Of a stretch of 16,164 bases of DNA, positions 1 to 6,128 are shown piece by piece. Where the stretch lies: positions 1-16,164 of the forward strand of contig JAKDNE010000027.1 of the NCBI GenBank assembly GCA_030451965.1. The letters are read 5' to 3'. Each line of letters opens with the position of its first letter. The first letter of the stretch is position 1. The translations under genes and the position numbers were made by a program. The notes under the pieces are model-generated. The model saw only the letters and a list, made by a program, of their open reading frames with translations. It had not been told where the DNA came from and made no database searches. The DNA is from Brachybacterium sp. Lineage in GTDB: Bacteria > Actinomycetota > Actinomycetes > Actinomycetales > Dermabacteraceae.

Positions 1-16
1 CGACGGTCGTGCTCAT
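1..16 (-). CDS. Start of a truncated gene, probably the imuB-type Y-family polymerase
   Basis: An ATG on the minus strand at 16-14 opens a frame reading MSTTV before the window ends. It overlaps the TGA of the preceding imuA'-like gene (18-16) as ATGA, the usual sign of translational coupling. In actinobacteria the gene after imuA' is normally imuB, a Y-family DNA polymerase relative that links DnaE2 to the replication clamp. Only five codons are visible, so the identity rests wholly on gene order. Confidence 0.4.
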
Positions 17-822
17 CAGCCCGCCCTCCGCACCGGCTGCAGCAGACGCATCGGGCTCACGCCGGCAGGGCTGCTCGCAGGAGTCTGCGGTGCCTCCGTG
101 ATCTTGCCGGTCACCTGCGGCAGCAGCACCTGGGTCGTGCGGTGCCCGGCGATCCCTCGCCCCTCGGCGGTGATCTCGAGGCGGCGTCGGCGCAGTCGTC
201 CCGAGCCCTGCCCGAGCCCGGTCCAGCCCTGGGTGGTGGCTCGCAGCGTGAGGTCGGCGCGGCCGGGCGGTCCGGCGGCGAGGACCAGGGTGTCGGCGGT
301 GCGGGCCCGGCCCAGCAGGCTGCGCCAGAGCGCGGGGGCGAGGTCGAGCTCGGGGCCGAGCACGAGCACTCCCACTCCGTCGGCCAGGGCGGAGAGCACC
401 TGGGGGCGCTGGTCCCCATCGGCCGAGGCGAGGGCGAGACGGCAGGGGTCCAGCCCGGCGTCCAGGGCGGAGCGCAGACCCAGATCGGGCATCCCGGCGA
501 TCGCGCACCAGGAGTCCTCCCCCGCCGCGGCGACCGCGAGGGAGAGCAGCAGGGAGGTGCACGCGGCGCCCTCGAGCGCCACCGAGCTGCCGGCCCGCAG
601 GCTGCCGCGCGGGAACAGCGCCGCCAGCGGCCCCGGCACCGGCAGGCGGGTGCCGAGCCCGTCATCGGCGGTATCGTCGACGGACTGCGGTGACGACCGC
701 AGGGCGGTGCGGTCGATCCGGCCGCCCCAGCGAGCGGCGGAGCGCTCGGCCGCACCCAGGGCGGCCCGGGCCCGGGACAGGCGCTGCTCGTGCTCCTCCG
801 TCGCCTGCACGGCTGTGCTCAT
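16..822 (-). CDS. imuA': ImuA'-like SOS mutasome protein (RecA-fold relative)
   Basis: 268 aa. Proteins of this kind act with ImuB and DnaE2 in error-prone translesion synthesis after DNA damage. Residues 60-185 follow the RecA-like layout of the family: a PVPGPLAALFPRGSLRAG lead-in, a P-loop position reading EGAACTS (84-90) with no Walker lysine, then alternating hydrophobic strands (SWCAIAGMPDLGL, GVLVLGPELDLAP, DTLVLAAGPPGR) and a basic stretch GRLRRRRLEI (208-217). The degenerate P-loop suggests it does not hydrolyse ATP as RecA does. The ATG at 822 is chosen because GGAGGAGG lies about 7 nt upstream; the longer reading frame behind it runs through the LexA box and is unlikely to be translated. 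It overlaps the next gene by ATGA. The LexA box and promoter in front support the SOS assignment independently of sequence similarity. Family call from recall of actinobacterial imuA'-imuB layout, not a search. Confidence 0.75.
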   Translation of the reverse strand: MSTAVQATEEHEQRLSRARAALGAAERSAARWGGRIDRTALRSSPQSVDDTADDGLGTRLPVPGPLAALFPRGSLRAGSSVALEGAACTSLLLSLAVAAAGEDSWCAIAGMPDLGLRSALDAGLDPCRLALASADGDQRPQVLSALADGVGVLVLGPELDLAPALWRSLLGRARTADTLVLAAGPPGRADLTLRATTQGWTGLGQGSGRLRRRRLEITAEGRGIAGHRTTQVLLPQVTGKITEAPQTPASSPAGVSPMRLLQPVRRAG

Positions 823-867
823 CACGCGTCCTCCTCCCGCTCCTCGCCATCCCTCTCGCACAGGTGT

Positions 868-883
868 TCGAACAGGGGTTCGA
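868..883. promoter_or_regulatory. LexA (SOS) box, perfect palindrome
   Basis: TCGAACAGGGGTTCGA matches the actinobacterial SOS box TCGAAC-N4-GTTCGA at all 12 fixed positions, and the palindrome extends one base on each side. It begins directly downstream of the TACAGT -10 element on the minus strand, so bound LexA would cover the transcription start of the imuA'-like gene. It lies 46 bp upstream of that gene's ATG. Confidence 0.9.
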
Positions 884-912
884 ACTGTACGCCCCGCGCA
901 GGCCCGGCTCAA
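884..912 (-). promoter_or_regulatory. SigA-type promoter of the imuA'-like gene
   Basis: On the minus strand TTGAGC (912-907) and TACAGT (889-884) are separated by exactly 17 bp, and the LexA box starts at the next base. This is the classic geometry of a LexA-repressed housekeeping promoter. The position of the start point is inferred. Confidence 0.6.
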
Positions 913-930
913 GAGTTCCAGGCTGTGGCT

Positions 931-946
931 TCGAACATGCGTACGA
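931..946. promoter_or_regulatory. Second LexA-box-like site, one mismatch
   Basis: TCGAACATGCGTACGA has 11 of the 12 fixed bases of TCGAAC-N4-GTTCGA; the right half reads GTACGA. It lies 66 bp upstream of the rightward ATG at 1012 and 47 bp beyond the perfect box. It could put the rightward genes under LexA or act as an auxiliary site for the leftward promoter. The mismatch makes weaker binding likely. Confidence 0.5.
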
Positions 947-1011
947 AGTCTCTGGGAGGGGTGTGACAGTCGTGGAGGGCGATCACCGAACGGATGAGGC
1001 AGGATTGCCCG

Positions 1012-1566
1012 ATGGATCTTGAGCGATGCGTCTTCCATGCACGGACGGGCCAGAACTCGACGAGCGATGAGCTGCGTTCCCTGAGCGCGCTCGAGCGCTC
1101 CGACCCGCGGGCCTTCGCCCTCGCGATCGCCAAGTACGACGACACCCCGGAACGGCGCCGCCTGCGCGATACGTGGATCCCTGTCCTCGAGGCGCGATGG
1201 ACGGAGGCGGTCTTCTTCTCACCCGTCCGACCCCACGCGATCTGGAGGGCGTGGCGGGACATCGCCGGGGTCGAACTGCCCTCGCAGGAGTTCTGGGTGA
1301 TCCCCGTCGAGGCGGTGGGCCCCGCAGTCGTCTTCGATCGACATCTGAGCAGGACCGGAGACCCGATCGACGCTGAAGAGGTCGGGAGGCTCGACCCCCG
1401 CACCTATCGATCAGCCGCGGAGACGACAGTGAGGAACGAGGAGTGGATCGCTCAGCTGGCGGCCACAGGCAAGCGCGGGGCGTGGTTCAACGGCACTCCG
1501 CACGTGCTGACAAGTGGCCCGGTCCCGCTCACCTCTGCCGTGGTGATCGACTGGGCCGCACCGTGA
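1012..1566 (+). CDS. Conserved-looking hypothetical protein, 184 aa
   Basis: I do not recognise the family. The protein is soluble, without signal peptide or membrane segment, rich in Arg and Trp, and alternates helical stretches (residues 22-60) with hydrophobic strands (EFWVIPVEAVGPAVVFD, TSAVVIDWAAP). It ends in a compact glycine/proline-rich part containing KRGAWFNGTPHVLTSGPVPL. The ATG at 1012 is preferred because AGGCAGGA lies 7 nt upstream; an in-frame ATG at 994 has no visible ribosome-binding site. Codon use is G/C-ending like its neighbours. It is the first rightward gene of the divergent SOS-box region, and the kinase-fold gene follows 104 bp later on the same strand, so the two may share a transcript. 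Confidence 0.75.
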   Translation: MDLERCVFHARTGQNSTSDELRSLSALERSDPRAFALAIAKYDDTPERRRLRDTWIPVLEARWTEAVFFSPVRPHAIWRAWRDIAGVELPSQEFWVIPVEAVGPAVVFDRHLSRTGDPIDAEEVGRLDPRTYRSAAETTVRNEEWIAQLAATGKRGAWFNGTPHVLTSGPVPLTSAVVIDWAAP

Positions 1567-1670
1567 GCGGCGCACCGAGCGGTGCCTTCTGACCTCGTCG
1601 AGGTGCGGCTGGCCTGCTGACGCACTGCTGCGCTCCCCGGCCCGACGGTCGGACACTGCGAACACCGGCG

Positions 1671-2756
1671 ATGACTACCATCGACATGGTGTCCTCAATG
1701 CGTTCGGTCCGAAACACGCAGCTCGGCCGCGTCCTCGCGGAGCTCTCCGACACCGAGATCGCAGCACTGCTGGCCGACGGGGAGCCGCTCGGCATCGGAA
1801 TCGGCGGTTCGACCGCGAGAGTTCAGCTCGACGGTGAGCTCGTGTTCGTCAAGCAGATACCGTTGACCCCGGTGGAGAGAGCCGACGTGCGATCCACTGC
1901 CCACCGCTCCGGACTGCCGATGGCATGCCACTACGGGATCGGGAGCCCCGGTTTCGGCGCGGGCCGAGAGCTCGCAGCCCACGAGCTGACCTCGCGATGG
2001 GTGCATGACGAAGAGAGCGACATCTTTCCGCTCCTGCTCCATTCGCGGCCCCTGGATCGCCCATGCCGTACCGACACCTCAGAGTTCGAGGGCTTGACCC
2101 CGCAGCAGCAGTGGGGCGAGGGCTGGCCACGCGTGGTGCAGAGGGTGGATGCACTGCGTGACGCCGAGTCGAGCATGACCCTGTTCCTGGAGTACCTGCC
2201 GGAGACGCTGGGGGCTTGGCTGCGCAGGCAGTTCGCCGCAGGCGCCCACACCGGCGGCGCCGCTTTCGCCGACGCTCTGGAGCAGATCATCGATGCGAGC
2301 GTTTGGATGCGTGCACACGGGCTGCGCCACCTGGACCTTCATCCTGGGAACATCCTCGTGGACCGAGAGCGGCTGCTCTTCACCGATTTCGGGCTGACGA
2401 TGCATGAGAGCTTCGACCTCGATCGCGAAGAGCGCGCCTTCTTCGACCTCCATGCCGAGTACGACCACGACACCGGGGTGACCAGCCTGCTGCACTGGAC
2501 CCTCGCCGAGCTCGGCGCCGGCAACCGTGCCCGGCGCACAGCTCTGGTGAACTCGACCGCGAAGTACGGCATGAGCGAGGAGCTCGAGCGGCTCTGCGCT
2601 CCTCTGGAAGGCGCTGCGCACCTGGTGGTCGAGCACGCGCAGACAGCCGCGGTGATCACGGAGATGTTCGAGCTGCTGATCAGGGATGCTTCCGCGACGT
2701 CGTACGACATGATCACCGCCGAGCGGGAGCGCGGGGCAGAGCCCTCCGGGCAGTGA
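1671..2756 (+). CDS. Protein-kinase-fold phosphotransferase
   Basis: 361 aa. The kinase landmarks are present in order: a glycine-rich loop GIGIGGSTARVQ (41-52), an ATP-binding lysine in VFVKQI (K61), an acidic residue suited to helix C (E100), a catalytic loop HLDLHPGN (220-227, catalytic D222 and N227) and DFG (239-241). HxDLHPGN is typical of small-molecule or atypical kinases (aminoglycoside phosphotransferase/ABC1-like) as well as of bacterial Ser/Thr kinases, so the substrate cannot be told. There is no transmembrane segment or PASTA domain, so it should be cytoplasmic. The start is uncertain: in-frame ATGs at 1671, 1686 and 1698 all lack a clear ribosome-binding site. It may be cotranscribed with the preceding hypothetical gene and converges on the HNH gene. 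Confidence 0.82.
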   Translation: MTTIDMVSSMRSVRNTQLGRVLAELSDTEIAALLADGEPLGIGIGGSTARVQLDGELVFVKQIPLTPVERADVRSTAHRSGLPMACHYGIGSPGFGAGRELAAHELTSRWVHDEESDIFPLLLHSRPLDRPCRTDTSEFEGLTPQQQWGEGWPRVVQRVDALRDAESSMTLFLEYLPETLGAWLRRQFAAGAHTGGAAFADALEQIIDASVWMRAHGLRHLDLHPGNILVDRERLLFTDFGLTMHESFDLDREERAFFDLHAEYDHDTGVTSLLHWTLAELGAGNRARRTALVNSTAKYGMSEELERLCAPLEGAAHLVVEHAQTAAVITEMFELLIRDASATSYDMITAERERGAEPSGQ

Positions 2757-2774
2757 CGAACGCTCCTCTGCCCG
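2747..2774. terminator. Hairpin spanning two convergent stop codons
   Basis: CGGGCAG (2747-2753) pairs with CTGCCCG (2768-2774) around a 14-nt loop, between the stop of the kinase gene and the stop of the HNH gene 19 bp away. The position suits a shared terminator for the convergent pair. There is no T-tract and the loop is long, so the call is tentative. Confidence 0.35.
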
Positions 2775-2775
2775 A

Positions 2776-4290
2776 TCAGAACGGCGGGGGCGGTGGATTC
2801 TTCCGCCGCTCGAGGGCGCGCCGTCGCGCTTCGAGCCGTGCCTGGTAGCGGGTCCAGGAGTCCAAGAGCGTCTCGGTCATGTGCGGGGTGGCGAGGTCCT
2901 CGTTGTCGCGGACGATCACGGTCACCCGTTCCCGGATCGTCCAGGCGGTCCGTCCCGGCAGCCCGGGAGTGCGCGGCAGGCGGGCCGGGTCGAGCAGGCC
3001 GGCGGTCTTCGTGCGGTGATGCTGCCAGCACAGGAGGTGCAAGTTCTCGATCTCGGTGAGGCCGCCATGCTCCGGGTCCCCGTGGTCGTACTCCTCGATA
3101 TGGTCCGCCTCGGAGGCCCAGGAGGTGGGGCGGGTGCAACCGGGGACCGCGCAGGTGGTGTTGCGCAGGCGCAGGTGCTCGAGCATGGCGCGGGTCGGGG
3201 TGTAGCGCGTCGCGGACAGTGGCAGGAAGGTGCCACTGCACGGATCGGTGAGCACGCGGTGCCAGGTCTCGCTCGCTCCGGCGAGCTCACGCGCCATCGA
3301 GGCGGGGATCGGGATCGTGCCCTCCAGCATGCCGGGCTCCTGGGAGCTGCCGAGCAACGTCAGGACGGGCACGGTGACGTTGAGACGGAAACGGGGCTGC
3401 GGCACCAGGACTCCATCGGTGTCGAAGGCCGCGCCGCCCAGCAGGTCGTACTGGAGCAGAGTGAGGGAGGCAGGGGTCGCGGTCTCGGCGACGGTGCCCC
3501 GCGGATCCAGCGGGGGCGTCTCCCCTGCTTCGAAGGCGTGGCGCTGGGCGGCCTGGATCGCGCGGGCGGCGGAGTCCAGCCGCTGGGCGAGGGCGAGGAT
3601 CTCCGGGGCCGGGCCGGTCACCCGCAGGCAGCCGATCCCGTCGTCCCGGGTGGGCAGCAGCTCCACACGGCGCCGGCCCTCAGGGGTCAGGTGGGCGGGG
3701 GTCTCCTGCTGGGACTCCAGGCGACCGAGCAGTCGGGAGAGGCGATGGTGGAACTGCTCTGTGGTCGACGTGGCCGGCCAGCAGGAGGCGGCGGCGTCCA
3801 CGACGGTCATCTGGCGCGGGGTGAGATGTCGGGTGCGGCGCAGGATGCGGTCGAACCAGGCGGCGGGGAACTCTCCGCACTCCAATCGGGGCAGGGTGAG
3901 GGGCAGCTGGGTGACCGCGACGTGGGCGTCGCGGAGGATGCGGTCCGCGACGGTGCGGGTGCAGCGCAGGGCGAGTGCCGCCGAGAGGAGCTCCGCCTCG
4001 GCGGTATCCACGTCGTAGTCCTCGCTCTCCGGGTCGTGGAACGACGGGGCGAGCGCTGTGAAGCGCGCCGCGAGATGCCGGCTCTCCTGGATCGAGGCGG
4101 CATGGACGGGCCGCAGATGCGGCGGGAGGACAGGAGCAGCAGGGGTCGGCTCCGGGAGGACGTCGACCGAGGGGTCCCCTCTCTCGACGGATGTCGATCC
4201 GACGGCTCCGGAGAGTTCCGATTCGGCTGAGCCTTCGCCGGCCACGTCCTCATCGAACGGTACGTTCACGCCGTCGCGAAGATCACCCAT
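2776..4290 (-). CDS. DUF222 / 13E12-family HNH endonuclease
   Basis: 504 aa. The N-terminal two thirds (about 65-345) are the helical DUF222 region seen in actinobacterial 13E12-repeat proteins. The C-terminus carries the HNH nuclease: Cys380-Cys385 in CAVPGCTRP, ADHIEEYDHG (H397), NLHLLC (N416, H418, C421) and HHRTK (H424, H425, K428). The two Cys pairs would hold a structural zinc and the His/Asn residues the catalytic metal. All key positions are intact, so a functional nuclease is expected. The biological role of the family is unsettled. The ATG at 4290 is chosen because GGAGGAGG lies 8 nt upstream; a GTG three codons earlier sits directly against that motif. The proline-rich residues 45-60 look like a linker. 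A palindrome and a 43-bp tandem repeat lie behind its start. Confidence 0.92.
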   Translation of the reverse strand: MGDLRDGVNVPFDEDVAGEGSAESELSGAVGSTSVERGDPSVDVLPEPTPAAPVLPPHLRPVHAASIQESRHLAARFTALAPSFHDPESEDYDVDTAEAELLSAALALRCTRTVADRILRDAHVAVTQLPLTLPRLECGEFPAAWFDRILRRTRHLTPRQMTVVDAAASCWPATSTTEQFHHRLSRLLGRLESQQETPAHLTPEGRRRVELLPTRDDGIGCLRVTGPAPEILALAQRLDSAARAIQAAQRHAFEAGETPPLDPRGTVAETATPASLTLLQYDLLGGAAFDTDGVLVPQPRFRLNVTVPVLTLLGSSQEPGMLEGTIPIPASMARELAGASETWHRVLTDPCSGTFLPLSATRYTPTRAMLEHLRLRNTTCAVPGCTRPTSWASEADHIEEYDHGDPEHGGLTEIENLHLLCWQHHRTKTAGLLDPARLPRTPGLPGRTAWTIRERVTVIVRDNEDLATPHMTETLLDSWTRYQARLEARRRALERRKNPPPPPF

Positions 4291-4323
4291 TGTGCACACC
4301 TCCTCCCGGAAATGGTCGACGAA

Positions 4324-4335
4324 CTCTCGCGAGAG
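4324..4335. promoter_or_regulatory. Perfect 12-bp palindrome before the HNH gene
   Basis: CTCTCGCGAGAG is a perfect palindrome 34 bp upstream of the HNH ATG, where an operator over the promoter or 5' leader would lie. No regulator can be named from the sequence. Confidence 0.4.
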
Positions 4336-4421
4336 AATTCACAGACCCTCGACAGATCGAAACATTGTCCTCCCTCAACTTTATCGAGGCATTGCGCCGG
4401 CGCAAGACCCCACGGGGAATC

Positions 4422-4439
4422 TGTGGACAATGTGGATAA
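4422..4439. promoter_or_regulatory. Two abutting DnaA-box-like 9-mers
   Basis: TGTGGACAA followed directly by TGTGGATAA, both in the same orientation, equal on the other strand to TTATCCACA and TTGTCCACA, the classical and actinobacterial DnaA-box forms. A further exact TGTGGATAA lies at 4474-4482 and another at 7295-7303. DnaA binding is inferred from the motif alone; no replication genes are nearby. Confidence 0.4.
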
Positions 4440-4602
4440 GTGGGCGGCGCGGAGGAAGGATTCCCCCGAATTTTGTGGATAAGCGATCTCGGTGGAGGAA
4501 CGGTCGGGCCGCTCATGGTGGATAAGTGCGCACTGTGGAGGATCGGTCACCCCGAGTACTGCGGATGAGTGGGCCCTGCCGAGGAGTGATGCGGCACCGT
4601 CA
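4431..4602 (+). repeat. Four degenerate tandem copies of a 43-bp unit with DnaA-box-like cores
   Basis: Units begin at 4431, 4474, 4517 and 4560, exactly 43 bp apart. Each opens with a version of TGTGGATAAG (TGTGGATAAG, TGTGGATAAG, GGTGGATAAG, TGCGGATGAG) and has GAGGA centred 20-25 bases into the unit (GGAGGA, GGAGGA, GGAGGA, CGAGGA); the rest varies. TGTGGATAA is the reverse complement of the DnaA box TTATCCACA. The first unit is preceded immediately by TGTGGACAA (4422-4430), the reverse complement of the actinobacterial DnaA box TTGTCCACA, giving two abutting boxes. The array is intergenic, between the divergent HNH and MFS genes. Degeneration rises towards the right. Confidence 0.65.
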
Positions 4603-4680
4603 GAGCGTGCCGCGCGCGCTTCGATGGCCTGAAGGGCCCAAGGGTGATTCTGATGGGTGCTACGGAAAGCACTGCCGAGA

Positions 4681-4696
4681 ATTCACTGAGGTGAAT
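4681..4696. promoter_or_regulatory. Inverted repeat upstream of the MFS gene
   Basis: ATTCAC-TGAG-GTGAAT is a perfect 6-4-6 inverted repeat 121 bp upstream of the MFS start. The direct repeat CCGAGAAT occurs three times around it (4675-4682, 4763-4770, 4776-4783), the first copy overlapping its left end. These look like operator material for the transporter-dehydrogenase operon, but no regulator is encoded beside them. Confidence 0.35.
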
Positions 4697-4805
4697 AGCG
4701 GAACAGCAAAGGTCCTCCGTCGTCGTCGGAACCGCGGGGACGGTAACACAGCTCAGGACCTCCCGAGAATCAATGCCGAGAATCGGAATACGGCACATAA
4801 AGCAC

Positions 4806-4811
4806 TATCGT
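4806..4811 (+). promoter_or_regulatory. Possible -10 element for leaderless transcription of the MFS gene
   Basis: TATCGT fits the actinobacterial TANNNT -10 and ends 6 nt before the ATG at 4818. That spacing would start the transcript at or near the A of the ATG. No Shine-Dalgarno sequence is visible for this gene, which agrees with leaderless translation. No convincing -35 is seen. Confidence 0.35.
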
Positions 4812-4817
4812 CGAACC

Positions 4818-6098
4818 ATGCCGAAGAATGCACGCACCCGCCGCCGCCCCTCGCTCGGGAAGCTGTTCGCCGCCCCGTATGTCACCGCGGCCGCGACGCT
4901 GTCCGCATCCTCCGCGATGCGCATACTCGCGCTCCTCACCACCGTGAACGCACTCGGCAACGGGCTCTTCGCCACGATCAGCGTGCTGTTCTTCACCCAG
5001 CACCTCGGCTTCTCCATCGGCTTCGTCTCCGCCGTGCTCGTCGCCGCGACCGTGCTCGCGATCGGCGGCGATCTCGTCAGCGGCAGGTTCTCCGACGCAT
5101 CGAGCCCGAAGCCCGTGCTCCTGGCCGGCCTCATCCTGTCCGCCGTCGCCACCGCCCTGCTGCTGGTCGTCCGAGATCAGGTGAGCTTCGTCCTCGTGCT
5201 GTGCCTGATCAGCCTCGGGCAGGGGATGTGCATGTCCTCGAACACCACCCTGATCCGGCGGGTGGCGCGAGAGAATCCAGCACTCGCCCGCGCCTCGCTG
5301 AGGTCCCTGCTGACCCTCGGCATCTCCGCCGGTGCTCTGCTGGCCGGGCTGGTGCTGGCCAGCGGCAGCACGACGGCGTTCCGGATCGCGATCCTCGGCG
5401 ATACGGTCACCTTCGTCATCGCGGCCGGGCTGCTGCTGCGTATCGCGGTGCCACCGGCGCCGGAGGGCGCGGCAGGGCGGCCGCGCCCAGTCCTGCCTGA
5501 CCGGCGGTTCGCCGTGTTCTCGCTCGCCAACGGCGTGATCGGCATCTACCTGCACGCGCTGTCCTTCGCGCTCCCCCTGTGGACGGTGATCCATCATCCG
5601 GAGCTGACCTGGGTCGTCGGACTCTTGGTCGCGCTCAATGCCCTGCTCACCGCCACCTTCCAAGTGCCGGCCAGTGCCAGGATCACGAGCATCCACGCAG
5701 CGAGCCGGCGCCTGGTGATCGGCGCCGCCTGCCTCGCGGTGTCCTACCTCTTCTTCCTCTCCGGCTGGTCGGACTCACCGACCCTTCTCGTGCTCGCGCT
5801 GGGCGTCTTCCTGGTCGCTCACACCACCGGGGAGGTGCTGTACAGCGCCGGCACGATGGAGCTGCTGTTCCGGCTCGCACCGGCGCAGCAGCAGGGGCAG
5901 TACGGCGCGTTCTACGGGATCAGCAACGGGCTGATGTCCTCCGCCGCGCCGGCGGTGCTCGGCGCGGCGATCGCACTCAACGGCGGGTGGGGATGGTGGG
6001 GACTGTCTGCGGCGACGTTCCTGCTGGCGCTGCTGATCCGAGCGGTCAGCCATGGAGCGGAGGCCGACGGTGTGACAGAGTCTCCAGCACGACCTTGA
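4818..6098 (+). CDS. Major facilitator superfamily transporter
   Basis: 426 aa, a normal length for a 12-helix MFS permease. Hydrophobic segments run throughout from about residue 33 (ILALLTTVNALGNGLFATIS) to the C-terminus (LSAATFLLALLIRAV). A motif-A-like loop between helices 2 and 3 reads GGDLVSGRFSD (83-93). The N-terminus is basic (MPKNARTRRR), as expected for a cytoplasmic end. The central loop near PAPEGAAGRPRPVLPDRR would separate the two six-helix halves. Substrate and direction cannot be told; the paired polyol-type dehydrogenase hints at sugar or polyol uptake, while the general style would also fit a drug exporter. An in-frame start at 4773 exists, but the ATG at 4818 is favoured by the TATCGT element just upstream. 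The dehydrogenase gene follows after 30 bp, so the two are probably one operon. Confidence 0.85.
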   Translation: MPKNARTRRRPSLGKLFAAPYVTAAATLSASSAMRILALLTTVNALGNGLFATISVLFFTQHLGFSIGFVSAVLVAATVLAIGGDLVSGRFSDASSPKPVLLAGLILSAVATALLLVVRDQVSFVLVLCLISLGQGMCMSSNTTLIRRVARENPALARASLRSLLTLGISAGALLAGLVLASGSTTAFRIAILGDTVTFVIAAGLLLRIAVPPAPEGAAGRPRPVLPDRRFAVFSLANGVIGIYLHALSFALPLWTVIHHPELTWVVGLLVALNALLTATFQVPASARITSIHAASRRLVIGAACLAVSYLFFLSGWSDSPTLLVLALGVFLVAHTTGEVLYSAGTMELLFRLAPAQQQGQYGAFYGISNGLMSSAAPAVLGAAIALNGGWGWWGLSAATFLLALLIRAVSHGAEADGVTESPARP

Positions 6099-6128
6099 AC
6101 CACCCGCCCCGCCTGTCGGAGGAGACCC

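Noticed and set aside
866..885. tRNA T-arm-like GGTTCGAAC
   Set aside because: Part of the LexA palindrome; no acceptor or anticodon stem can be folded around it.
98..997. Long plus-strand open frame opposite the imuA'-like gene
   Set aside because: Antisense shadow of a high-GC gene: Arg/Ser/Pro-rich, no ribosome-binding site, runs across the LexA box.
2881..4230. 449-codon plus-strand open frame opposite the HNH gene
   Set aside because: Gly/Arg-rich shadow of the DUF222 gene, whose HNH motifs are intact on the other strand.
4422..4602. Chromosomal origin (oriC)
   Set aside because: DnaA-box-like motifs are present but dnaA, dnaN, rpmH and an AT-rich unwinding region are not.
4526..5500. 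Plus-strand frame overlapping the tandem repeat and the MFS gene
   Set aside because: Arg-rich composition in the overlap and no start signal; the MFS frame explains the region.
4770..5696. Minus-strand frame opposite the MFS gene
   Set aside because: Gln/Glu/Gly-rich antisense shadow; the other strand has clear membrane helices.
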